This document shows positions 1 to 5,269 of a DNA stretch of 5,269 bases, piece after piece. Origin of the DNA: Propionivibrio sp. (lineage in GTDB: Bacteria; Pseudomonadota; Gammaproteobacteria; Burkholderiales; Rhodocyclaceae); assembly GCA_003249625.1 (NCBI GenBank), contig QKII01000280.1, positions 1 through 5,269 on the forward strand, read 5' to 3'. The position numbers were made by a program, and so were the translations under genes. How positions within the stretch are numbered: the stretch's first letter is position 1; each line of letters starts with the position of its first letter. Below the pieces are notes generated by a model. The model was given only the letters and a program-made list of their open reading frames with translations. It made no database searches and was not told the DNA's origin.

Positions 1-233
1 AGCAGGCCCCAAGTGGGTGCGGCCACCGAGGGAACCAACAGGCCAATCAGCGGGGTGTGCCCTGTTTTCAGAAAACGGGCGGCGCGGTTGGGCTGATAGC
101 CGAGGTCTGCAATGGCGTCCTGAACACGGCGAAGGATTTCCGCATTGACCGTTTGCGTCCGCCCGTTAACGACGTTGGAAACGGTACTGACGGAAACACC
201 CGCGCGCTCTGCGACATCTCGTAAACGAACCAT
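1..233 (-). CDS. LacI-family transcriptional regulator, N-terminal part (cut by window edge)
   Basis: Seen: 77 residues are present, from the ATG at 231-233 to the window edge. Residues 3-23 form the LacI-type helix-turn-helix, with AERAGVSVSTVSNVVNGR containing the recognition helix. Residues 45-58 (GYQPNRAARFLKTG) are the hinge helix, which keeps the leucine that LacI-family proteins insert into the central CG step of their operators. PLIGLLVPSV begins the periplasmic-binding-protein-like sensor domain; the rest lies outside the window. Known of the family: dimeric cytoplasmic repressors or activators that respond to sugars, sugar acids or related small ligands. Context: it is the last visible gene of the TRAP operon, 71 bp after dctP in the same direction. 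Two LacI-type palindromes sit at the operon promoter (3691-3728), so local autoregulated control of transport is the natural inference. The ligand cannot be named. Family assignment is very secure. Confidence 0.95.
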   Translation of the reverse strand, partial: MVRLRDVAERAGVSVSTVSNVVNGRTQTVNAEILRRVQDAIADLGYQPNRAARFLKTGHTPLIGLLVPSVAAPTWGL

Positions 234-258
234 GGTCTTCTATTGATATTGAGGTGCT

Positions 259-291
259 GGCTGAGCAGACGTCGCTGCCATCTGCCCAGCC
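259..291 (-). repeat. Inverted repeat / RNA hairpin between dctP and the lacI-type gene
   Basis: GGCTGAGCAG at 259-268 faces CTGCCCAGCC at 282-291 across a 13-base loop. In the minus-strand transcript this gives a 10-pair stem with a single G-U wobble. It lies 13 bases beyond the dctP stop codon. No run of T follows on the minus strand, so it is not a classical Rho-independent terminator. It may protect the 3' end of the dctP message or reduce read-through into the regulator gene; this function is inferred. Confidence 0.5.
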
Positions 292-304
292 GTGGCTAAG
301 GTAC

Positions 305-1294
305 TTACTTGATCTGCTGAATACGAGCGATGTAGTCCTTCCAGTTCGGGAAGTCCTGAGCGAGCTTGACATTGACGGCGTCCCTGAATGCCTTGTTGTT
401 CAAGCCACTGCTTTCGTCGATAAATTTTACGCCCTTGGCCTCGATCTTGGCGCGAGCTTCCTTTTCATCACCGACCGCCCACTGCAAGCTCCGGTTAGCC
501 ATCTCGACCATGGCGTCATCGATCAGCGCACGATTCTTGTCGGACAAGGACTTCCATACCTTTTCGTTGATGAAGGTGGAAAGTACCGACTGCATATGCC
601 CCGTCATGATGACGTGTGTCTGCACCTCGTAAAACTTCAGTGCGAAAATGTTTGTAAGCGGATTTTCCTGGCCGCTGACCATCCCTGACATCAGGGCCGT
701 GTACAACTCGGTGATTTCAACAGGAGTCGGAATGGCTCCCATGCCCTGAATCATCGTCTGCCACAGTTGGAGCGGAACCGCACGGATCTTTTTGCCTTTC
801 AGGTCTTCCGGAGAGTAGACGGGGAAGTTGGTAGACATTTGTCGGGCACCTCGATAGAAGGTGCCTAATACACGCATGTTCGCCGCCTTCACCAGTTTCT
901 CATTCAGCTCCTGCAGGACAGGCGACGTCTTTGGCGAAGTAGCCAGCACGGCATGGTGTCCATCCCGGTAAATGTAAGGCGCGTTGAATACGGACATGTC
1001 CGGCAGGAATTTTCCTAATGACGCAAAGTCGTGATGCCCCATGCCAATGGCCCCCATCTTGATGCCATCGACCATCTCGGCAACGCCGCCAAGCTGGGAG
1101 TTCGGGAAGATTTGCAGCGTGACTTCGCCCTTCGTTTTTTCCTTGATCAGGTCGGCGAGTTCCGCGGCGTAACGGGTTTGCGATTCATTGGCCATGCCAA
1201 CGTGGGCATACTTGATAACAACCGGTTTGTTTTGTGCGAAAGCGCTCGATCCGAACGCGATACTCAGGCAGAGAAACGACAAAAGCTTTTTCAT
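305..1294 (-). CDS. dctP: TRAP transporter substrate-binding protein, DctP family
   Basis: Periplasmic binding protein of a tripartite ATP-independent transporter; it captures an organic acid and delivers it to the DctQM membrane complex. Seen: 329 residues, the usual length. There is a Sec signal peptide (MKKLLSFLCL...SSAFA) with probable cleavage after Ala20. The family core GKKIRAVP (168-174) contains Arg171, which corresponds to the arginine that salt-bridges the ligand carboxylate in DctP/SiaP proteins. GAIPTPVEITELYTALMSG (186-204) and the GQENP loop (208-212) follow. Arg-Ala-Val-Pro has one residue more than the common Arg-Val-Pro. Start choice: a frame-open extension to 1375 exists, but the ATG at 1292-1294 begins the signal peptide and is preceded by GGGGG, so the longer form is rejected. 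Context: fourth gene of the operon, separated from the PPC gene by 107 bp containing a palindrome. The substrate is a carboxylate or sugar acid by inference; dctP is a family-level name. Confidence 0.95.
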   Translation of the reverse strand: MKKLLSFLCLSIAFGSSAFAQNKPVVIKYAHVGMANESQTRYAAELADLIKEKTKGEVTLQIFPNSQLGGVAEMVDGIKMGAIGMGHHDFASLGKFLPDMSVFNAPYIYRDGHHAVLATSPKTSPVLQELNEKLVKAANMRVLGTFYRGARQMSTNFPVYSPEDLKGKKIRAVPLQLWQTMIQGMGAIPTPVEITELYTALMSGMVSGQENPLTNIFALKFYEVQTHVIMTGHMQSVLSTFINEKVWKSLSDKNRALIDDAMVEMANRSLQWAVGDEKEARAKIEAKGVKFIDESSGLNNKAFRDAVNVKLAQDFPNWKDYIARIQQIK

Positions 1295-1346
1295 GAGACC
1301 CCCATATAAGTAAAAGACTTCACCTCGTCCAGCAACACCCAAAACA

Positions 1347-1364
1347 CCGGATAAATTTACCCGG
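1347..1364 (-). repeat. 18-bp near-perfect palindrome upstream of dctP
   Basis: CCGGATAAATTTACCCGG is palindromic apart from one position pair. In the minus-strand RNA that pair becomes G-U, giving a 7-pair stem (CCGGGUA/UAUCCGG) with an AAUU loop. It lies in the 107-bp gap between the PPC gene and dctP, about 50 bases before the dctP start. The following minus-strand bases (TGTTTTGGG) contain only a short T run. It could be an mRNA-stabilising or processing hairpin, a weak attenuator or a protein-binding site. It does not resemble the AACGTT operators at the operon promoter. Confidence 0.45.
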
Positions 1365-1401
1365 CTGCCCAACAACAGATTGAACAGAATTGCTCTAGCG
1401 A

Positions 1402-1809
1402 CTAGAGATCACCGATTGCATCCCAGCGCGTGAAATCGGCGTCGGTCATTTCGGTCAGTACGATCACGGAGAAGGTCAACACTTTGCAGCCTTCCTCGAG
1501 ATGACCACCGAACGCCACTTTCGCGTCGGAGAAGGTAATGTGCGCGTGTACCCGACCAGCAATCACCATGCCGTTGATATTGACGATGTCACACCCTTGT
1601 TCACCCTTCGGATAGGCTTCGTGGGGTGGATTGACCATGCTATCCACGACATGAAAGTGATAACTTTTCACCGAACCGATGCCCGTCAAGATCACGGCAT
1701 TCTGGATGCCGTTTTCTTCCACTGCCTTACGCAAGGTCAAAAGAATGTCTTCGTCGGGATTGAGCCGTACAAAGAAGAGGCTCTGGTTGGTATAGCGAAA
1801 GCAATTCAT
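1402..1809 (-). CDS. PPC/DUF296-domain protein embedded in the TRAP operon
   Basis: Seen: 135 residues, made up almost wholly of one PPC (plant and prokaryote conserved, DUF296) domain. Hallmarks are ILTGIGSVKSYHFHVVD (40-56), GRVHAHITFSD (85-95) and FGGHLEEGC (100-108). His88, His90 and His103 form the conserved histidine set that is a probable metal site in prokaryotic PPC proteins. No signal peptide or membrane segment is visible, so it should be cytoplasmic. Known of the family: small trimeric proteins, also found fused to AT-hook domains in plants; the bacterial biochemical role is not established. Start: the ATG at 1807-1809 is preceded by GAGAGG at good spacing. Context: 25 bp after dctM and 107 bp before dctP, same strand, so almost certainly co-transcribed. 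This suggests a role in sensing or processing the imported compound, but no activity can be assigned. The domain call is secure; the function is unknown. Confidence 0.9.
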   Translation of the reverse strand: MNCFRYTNQSLFFVRLNPDEDILLTLRKAVEENGIQNAVILTGIGSVKSYHFHVVDSMVNPPHEAYPKGEQGCDIVNINGMVIAGRVHAHITFSDAKVAFGGHLEEGCKVLTFSVIVLTEMTDADFTRWDAIGDL

Positions 1810-1834
1810 TGGAAACCTCTCAGGCAGGCGCCGA

Positions 1835-3112
1835 TCACTTGATCAGCTGGTTGGGAATCCACAGAACAATCTGTGGGACGTACGTAATCAGGAGCAATGT
1901 GATTCCGAGAGGGATGTAGTACGGCGCGATTTCCCGGACGACATCCTTGATAGGAATTTGCCCCACCTTGCTGACCATGAAGAGCGAGAGGCCCATCGGC
2001 GGCGTAATGAGGCCACACATGATGTTGAAGACGAATACCAGTCCGAGATGGATTGGGTCGACGCCAGCCTGGACCAGCGGCGGGACGATGATAGGCACGA
2101 ACAGAAGAATGGCGGTCGTGCTGTCGAGAAACATGCCAACGACAAACAGAAGAATGTTGAGAAGCAACAGGAGAACCAGCGGATTGTCCGAAATCGAAGT
2201 AAACCAGTGCGAGAAAATCTGCGGAATTTGCTCTGCAGCCAGGATCCACCCGAAGATTGCAGCCGCGGCAACAATGATCAGAACGCAGCAAGTTGACTTG
2301 ATTGTCTCGTACAGTGCGTGCGGGAGACTTTGCCAGGTCAGATCGCGATAGACGAATTTGCTGATAAAGAGGACATAACCGACGGTAAGCGCCGAAGCTT
2401 CCGTCGGCGTAAAGATGCCAGTGAGCATACCGATGACTAGCAGCACAGGCGTCATCAGTGCAGGGAATGCAGGGAGAAATGCGCTCCATATCTCACGACA
2501 GCTCGGCCAACGCGGTGCGCGTGGGAAATTCCGACGCTTGGCCAGTACCGCTGTCAGCGCCATCATCGCCGCTACCGCAAGAACTGCCGGCCCGATTCCG
2601 CCAACCAGCAATTTCACGATCGAAACACCCGCAGCAGCGCCATAAATCACAAGCGGGATGCTCGGTGGAAAAATCGGCCCGACGGTCGCGGAGGCAACCG
2701 TGACAGCCGCCGAGTAGGGCACAGAGAATCCTTTCTCCTTCATGGCCTTGATTTCAATCTGCCCGAGACCGCCGACATCGGCCAAAGCGGCACCCGACAT
2801 CCCCGAAAACACAAGGCTGGAGAAAATGTTGACCTGCGCGAGCCCCCCGGGGAGGCGCCCGGTTATCACATCGGCAAAGTGGAAGATTCGAGCAGTGACA
2901 CCGGAACTGTTCATCAGATTGCCGACGAGGATGAACAGCGGTACCGCACACAGCGTGTAAGAATCCAGCGAATACTGCATCCGTTGCGCTAGCAGATCGA
3001 GCGGCAGATCCTTCACCACGATATAAAAAATGCTTGGAATCAGAATCGATGTCGCAACCGGAAACCCGAGCAGAAACAGGGCCGCAAACATGATCAGGAT
3101 GGTTGTTCCCAT
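1835..3112 (-). CDS. dctM: TRAP transporter large permease subunit, DctM family
   Basis: Large membrane subunit forming the sodium-coupled translocation channel of the TRAP transporter. Seen: 425 residues, the standard family length, with roughly a dozen hydrophobic segments from the N-terminal MGTTILIMFAALFLLGFPVA onwards. Family signatures are VPLFILVGNLMNSSGV (57-72), then NIFSSLVFSGMSGAALADVG with the conserved serine/glycine loop. GPIFPPSIPLVIYG in the first half is mirrored by CGLITPPMGLSLF in the second half, reflecting the internal repeat of this transporter fold. TPTEASA in the middle is also typical. Start: the ATG at 3110-3112 is preceded by AAGGGA, five bases away. Context: it begins 9 bp after the dctQ stop, so the ribosome-binding site touches the end of dctQ and the two genes are probably translationally coupled. 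No frameshift or missing signature was seen. Substrate cannot be read from this subunit. Confidence 0.97.
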   Translation of the reverse strand: MGTTILIMFAALFLLGFPVATSILIPSIFYIVVKDLPLDLLAQRMQYSLDSYTLCAVPLFILVGNLMNSSGVTARIFHFADVITGRLPGGLAQVNIFSSLVFSGMSGAALADVGGLGQIEIKAMKEKGFSVPYSAAVTVASATVGPIFPPSIPLVIYGAAAGVSIVKLLVGGIGPAVLAVAAMMALTAVLAKRRNFPRAPRWPSCREIWSAFLPAFPALMTPVLLVIGMLTGIFTPTEASALTVGYVLFISKFVYRDLTWQSLPHALYETIKSTCCVLIIVAAAAIFGWILAAEQIPQIFSHWFTSISDNPLVLLLLLNILLFVVGMFLDSTTAILLFVPIIVPPLVQAGVDPIHLGLVFVFNIMCGLITPPMGLSLFMVSKVGQIPIKDVVREIAPYYIPLGITLLLITYVPQIVLWIPNQLIK

Positions 3113-3121
3113 GACTTTCCC

Positions 3122-3592
3122 TTAGTCTTGTTGTGTGTTTCTTGCGTGCGTGATCCTCTTTTTAAGAATCAGCAAATATCCGACCGTCAGCAGAAGAAAT
3201 CCGAGTGCGTTTGGTAGAAAGAAGACCCAGAACGGAATTTGCAGCGTCGCGGTCGTGTTGTTGGGGTTTTCGATGATCACGGATATTGACGACCAGGACA
3301 CGATGGCGAACACGACGAGCGAGCAAACATCGCTGATGAAGGACAACCCGTTGCGCAAGGGGGCTGGAAACATATCGCGCAGTTCAACCATCGCGATATG
3401 TCCGCCTTCCCGTAAGGTGAAGGCCAACGGAAACAGCACAATCCAGATCATCAGGTAACGAACGAACTCCTCGGCCCCAACCAATGGAAGATCGAACAGT
3501 TCGCGCATCAAGACTTGCAGGATGACGGTAACCAGCATTACCGAGAGACAAAGAATGCTGATCTCCCTGTCTAGCCTTAGGATTAACTTCAT
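3122..3592 (-). CDS. dctQ: TRAP transporter small permease subunit, DctQ family
   Basis: Small integral membrane subunit that supports DctM and helps dock the DctP binding protein. Seen: 156 residues with four predicted membrane helices at about 12-29, 44-61, 87-107 and 123-144, the family's standard topology. The family motif around helix 2 is present: GAEEFVRYLMIWIVLFPLAF (39-58), followed by REGGHIAMVELRD (61-73), which corresponds to the conserved glycine-histidine loop of DctQ proteins. Start: the ATG at 3590-3592 is preceded by a strong AGGAGGG (3603-3609) with a slightly long spacer of 10 bases. Context: first gene of the operon, about 118 bases downstream of the inferred transcription start. 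The family call is secure, since length, topology, motif and neighbour all agree. Confidence 0.95.
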   Translation of the reverse strand: MKLILRLDREISILCLSVMLVTVILQVLMRELFDLPLVGAEEFVRYLMIWIVLFPLAFTLREGGHIAMVELRDMFPAPLRNGLSFISDVCSLVVFAIVSWSSISVIIENPNNTTATLQIPFWVFFLPNALGFLLLTVGYLLILKKRITHARNTQQD

Positions 3593-3653
3593 ACGCTTTA
3601 ATCCCTCCTGTGGATTTGTTATTTATTAGGAGCACGGGATTCTGTCCTGAATT

Positions 3654-3666
3654 CAGCTCCCAGCTG
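3654..3666 (-). repeat. Small hairpin in the dctQ 5' leader
   Basis: CAGCT at 3654-3658 and AGCTG at 3662-3666 can pair across a three-base loop in the leader RNA between the operon promoter and dctQ. The stem is only five pairs long, so it may be incidental. No riboswitch-like architecture was recognised in the roughly 118-base leader. Confidence 0.25.
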
Positions 3667-3690
3667 CCTGCAAAAATCATATTATTTATG

Positions 3691-3708
3691 CCGTGTAACG
3701 TTACACGG
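3691..3708. promoter_or_regulatory. LacI-type operator O1, perfect 18-bp palindrome
   Basis: CCGTGTAACGTTACACGG is a perfect palindrome centred on a CG step, the classic architecture of LacI-family operators. It lies immediately downstream of the inferred transcription start of the TRAP operon (about +2 to +20). Its centre is 20 bp, about two helical turns, from that of the second site at 3711-3728. The likely binder is the LacI-type protein encoded at the end of the operon; that link is inferred. Confidence 0.8.
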
Positions 3709-3710
3709 GC

Positions 3711-3728
3711 CGGTGAAACGTTACACGG
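3711..3728. promoter_or_regulatory. LacI-type operator O2, imperfect copy overlapping the -10 element
   Basis: CGGTGAAACGTTACACGG differs from O1 at only two of 18 positions, both in the left half. That half, GGTGAAAC, resembles the general LacI/GalR-family half-site TGAAAC. The site covers the proposed -10 hexamer (3718-3723), so binding there would directly block RNA polymerase. The repeated AACGTTACACGG half is identical in both operators. Confidence 0.75.
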
Positions 3729-3746
3729 CGTTATTTTTAATGTCAA
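3718..3746 (-). promoter_or_regulatory. Sigma70-like promoter of the TRAP operon
   Basis: On the minus strand a perfect -35 hexamer TTGACA (3741-3746) is followed, after a 17-bp AT-rich spacer, by TAACGT (3718-3723). TAACGT keeps the key first T, second A and last T of a -10 box but is otherwise weak. Transcription would start near 3710, giving a leader of about 118 bases before dctQ. The -10 lies inside operator O2. An alternative AT-rich -10 (TAATAT) lies downstream of O1 but has no good -35 partner. Confidence 0.6.
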
Positions 3747-3859
3747 CGGCTAAATCAGGCAGGGATGATTGTTGACGGTTCCAGGTGGCTCGCCCTAAGC
3801 AGGGCGCCACGGACCATAAACGGGGTAATTGTTAGCAATGCTTGAAAATTGCTGATGGC
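3747..3859. other. Non-coding junction between the TRAP promoter and the kup remnant
   Basis: About 110 bases with no convincing gene on either strand. They contain a GC-rich inverted repeat (3785-3810) and a weaker AGCAAT/ATTGCT pair (3834-3853). The stretch separates the regulated operon from the degraded kup sequence and may mark the edge of a rearrangement. No insertion-sequence ends, tRNA or integrase remnant were recognised here. Confidence 0.5.
3785..3810. repeat. GC-rich inverted repeat upstream of the TRAP promoter
   Basis: GTGG-CT-CGCCCT (3785-3796) pairs with AGGGCG-CCAC (3801-3810) across an AAGC loop, giving ten base pairs with a two-base bulge. No T run follows in either direction, so it is not a standard terminator. 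It may be a leftover terminator stem or a binding site; its role is unknown. Confidence 0.4.
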
Positions 3860-4385
3860 ATTCGGCGGGGCCTGGCCAACTTCGTGATGCTCTTCCTGCT
3901 CACGGTGTTGCTCGTAGCCTTTTTGCTCGGCTTTCCGCTCATCCAGCAATATTGCCGCGGCCTACGGCATTGCGGTCACCGGTACCATGCTTCACGGCCT
4001 CAAACACTACAAGGTGCTACACGAACACATGGTCATCTTGACGATCCGCATTTTTGACGTGCCGTACGTACCCGAGATCGACCGCGTCGAAGTTAAGCCG
4101 CTGGGGCTGGATTTCTGGCAGGTGACCATCCAGTACGGCTTCAAGGACGAGCCAGACCTTCCCGAAGCCCTGACGCACTGCACCCACTTTGGACTGGAGT
4201 TCGACATGATCGACACGTCATTCTTCCTCGGCCGGGAAACGCTGATTCCTCGCTTCGGCAAGGAGATGGCCTATTGGCGTGTGCTGCTCATCTCGGCGAT
4301 GTTCCGCAACGCGACGAGTATCACGGCGTTCTTCAAGATACCTTCGAACCGGGTGGTGGAGTTGGGGTCGCAGGTGGTCTTGTAA
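3860..4385 (+). pseudogene. kup: Degraded 3' end of a Kup potassium transporter gene, with frameshift and large internal deletion
   Basis: Kup is a membrane potassium/proton symporter of roughly 620-700 residues. Seen: positions 3936-3986 read RSSSNIAAAYGIAVTGT, the conserved Kup segment near the end of the membrane domain. The frame then continues directly into LHGLKHYKVLHEHMVIL, which in intact Kup begins the conserved C-terminal domain. By comparison with Kup architecture, some 180-190 intervening residues are missing, in frame. The C-terminal domain then runs complete to IPSNRVVELGSQVVL and a TAA at 4383-4385, including FDMIDTSFFLGRETLIP. Upstream, the membrane-like sequence NFVMLFLLTVLLVAFLLGF (from about 3877) is in a different frame; one extra C in the run near 3935 would explain the shift. 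Everything N-terminal to that is absent. A 132-residue frame from the ATG at 3987 remains open but has no clear ribosome-binding site. The parent family is confidently recognised; expression is unlikely. Confidence 0.87.
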
Positions 4386-4486
4386 AGGTGGCATTGACCA
4401 GCGGTAACATACATCGGCTGACCACTCGACAAGAGCTCCTTGCTATTTCGTCTCTGAAGACTTGGCAACGGAACCCAGGCCGTCCT

Positions 4487-5038
4487 TCAATATCCTTTTA
4501 TCAGCTTTACCCTGTCAATCAGAACTCTCATCTGTTCGCCGACAAGACCGAGCAGTTTCGTGTCAACCAAATTGCCATCGGCATCAAAAGAGCCGGTAAA
4601 TGCATTGGAAAAAAATTCCGGGGTATTTAGCGGTTGCAGATCGAGAAAGACGCAAACCTGGCGTAGATGATATTGCGCCCGCGAGGTGCCCATCCCGCCA
4701 CCCGCGCCCATGAGCGAGGCTACCTTGCCTGCTAAAAGAGCGTTATTTGGTTCGCGTGAGGCCCAGTCGAGAATGTTTTTTAGTGCTGGAGCCAACGAAT
4801 AGTTGTATTCGGTACAAGCAAAAACAAAGGCATCTGCCTGCGCCATTTGGTCGAGAACACGCTGAACTGACGGTGGTTTATGCGCAAGATCAGCGTTGTA
4901 AAACGGGATGTCAGAAAGATCCGCAATGGTCAAACAAGCGCCTTCCGGCAGGCTCGTTTGTGCAGCGCGTAACAATCCGCGATTGGTTGACGCTTTGCGC
5001 AAGCTTCCTGCAATGCCGAGCAAATTGATGGTTTTCAT
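4487..5038 (-). CDS. NADPH-dependent FMN reductase (ChrR/azoreductase-like flavoprotein)
   Basis: Flavodoxin-fold cytoplasmic oxidoreductase that binds FMN and uses NAD(P)H to reduce quinones, azo dyes, chromate or free flavin, depending on the member. Seen: 183 residues, the usual family length. GIAGSLRKASTNRGLLRAA (8-26) is the FMN phosphate-binding loop. TEYNYSLAPALKNILDWAS (76-94) is the isoalloxazine-contacting motif, normally PEYN-S-P--LKN-IDW; here Thr replaces the usual first Pro. GAGGGMGTSRAQYHLRQV (111-128) is the third conserved loop. Start choice: an upstream ATG would add 16 residues (to 5086), but the ATG at 5036-5038 begins the fold correctly and is preceded by AAGGA at eight bases, so the shorter form is preferred. 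Context: convergent with the kup remnant; no partner gene is certain. Physiological substrate unknown; quinone or xenobiotic detoxification is a reasonable guess. No convincing promoter was seen in 5039-5145. Confidence 0.93.
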   Translation of the reverse strand: MKTINLLGIAGSLRKASTNRGLLRAAQTSLPEGACLTIADLSDIPFYNADLAHKPPSVQRVLDQMAQADAFVFACTEYNYSLAPALKNILDWASREPNNALLAGKVASLMGAGGGMGTSRAQYHLRQVCVFLDLQPLNTPEFFSNAFTGSFDADGNLVDTKLLGLVGEQMRVLIDRVKLIKGY

Positions 5039-5145
5039 GGTTGCTTTCCTTTCACTGAAAAGGACTGGTTTGGAAATTGTGGACAATCCCTATTGGTGTT
5101 ACTCAAGGGGGAGGCCATATTTGAAGCGTGTTTTCATTCGACTGG

Positions 5146-5269
5146 TTAAGCAGAGTATTCAAAAGCGATGACCTGCTTTTTTTCTGATCTCTTTGTGTTC
5201 ATGGCGACATATGCGTCAAGAGCCTTCGTTATTGGCCATATCGTATGGTCACGCGGTCGCAGCACTCCC
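5146..5269 (-). CDS. Possible C-terminal end of an unrecognised gene (cut by window edge)
   Basis: On the minus strand a frame stays open from the window edge for 40 codons to a TAA at 5146-5148. It ends with KALDAYVAMNTKRSEKKQ and VIAFEYSA. The charged, helix-like composition could be a real C-terminus. It reads in the same direction as the flavin reductase 107 bp downstream. I do not recognise the family. A 40-codon open frame can arise by chance, and short open plus-strand frames (for example from the ATG at 5201) also run to the edge, so this is a weak call. Confidence 0.3.
   Translation of the reverse strand, partial: GVLRPRDHTIWPITKALDAYVAMNTKRSEKKQVIAFEYSA

Noticed and set aside
254..688. 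144-codon plus-strand frame antisense to dctP
   Set aside because: It is antisense to a conserved gene, shows no family resemblance and has no convincing ribosome-binding site.
1295..1375. 27-residue N-terminal extension of DctP
   Set aside because: The extension would bury the signal peptide. The internal ATG at 1294 has a G-rich ribosome-binding site and begins a textbook Sec leader.
1393..1407. CTCTAG-CGA-CTAGAG inverted repeat at the PPC stop codon
   Set aside because: A six-pair stem with a three-base loop and no T run is too weak to call as a terminator. It may simply reflect the stop-codon context.
1806..2489. Long 227-codon minus-strand frame overlapping dctM
   Set aside because: It lies wholly over the 3' half of the unmistakable DctM coding sequence in another frame, and its composition (rich in Arg, Ser, His and Cys) is that of a shadow frame.
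3834..3853. AGCAAT/ATTGCT inverted repeat with an 8-base spacer
   Set aside because: Six-base arms in an AT-rich stretch are expected by chance, and nothing nearby suggests a specific binding protein.
3755..3949. 64-codon minus-strand frame in the kup junction
   Set aside because: It is antisense to the recognisable kup remnant for half its length and has repetitive charged composition with no family match.
4386..4486. Possible bidirectional terminator between the kup remnant and the flavin reductase
   Set aside because: I looked for a stem with a T tract in this convergent gap. Only short direct repeats (TGACCA) were found and no credible hairpin.
5039..5086. 16-residue N-terminal extension of the flavin reductase
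   Set aside because: The fold begins at MKTINLLGIAGS, and an AAGGA ribosome-binding site lies within the proposed extension at proper spacing for the ATG at 5038.

Overview
The window is about 5.3 kb of bacterial DNA of moderate GC content. Gene content and protein style (a tripartite TRAP transporter operon with a LacI-type regulator, a Kup-type potassium transporter remnant and a ChrR-like flavin reductase) suggest a Gram-negative proteobacterium. A betaproteobacterium of the order Burkholderiales seems most likely, but this is an impression from sequence style, not a proven assignment.

Positions 1-3750 hold one compact operon on the minus strand, read from right to left. A sigma70-like promoter (TTGACA at 3741-3746) is overlapped and followed by two LacI-type palindromic operators (3711-3728 and 3691-3708). 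Then come dctQ (small TRAP membrane subunit, 3122-3592), dctM (large TRAP membrane subunit, 1835-3112), a PPC/DUF296-domain protein (1402-1809), dctP (periplasmic binding protein, 305-1294) and the N-terminal part of a LacI-family regulator (1-233, cut by the window edge). The likely logic is that DctP captures an organic acid in the periplasm, DctQM imports it with sodium, and the LacI-type protein senses the ligand or a derivative and represses the operon at the paired operators. The PPC protein has no established role, but its position inside the transporter operon ties it to the same substrate. Potential RNA hairpins lie on both sides of dctP.

Positions 3747-3860 are a non-coding junction with a GC-rich inverted repeat. 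Positions 3860-4385 (plus strand) are the decayed 3' end of a kup potassium transporter gene. A frameshift lies near 3935, and a large internal deletion joins the end of the membrane domain directly to the cytosolic C-terminal domain.

Positions 4487-5038 (minus strand) encode a complete NADPH-dependent FMN/quinone reductase of the ChrR/azoreductase type. The last 230 bases hold its upstream region and possibly the C-terminal end of another minus-strand gene (5146-5269) that I do not recognise.
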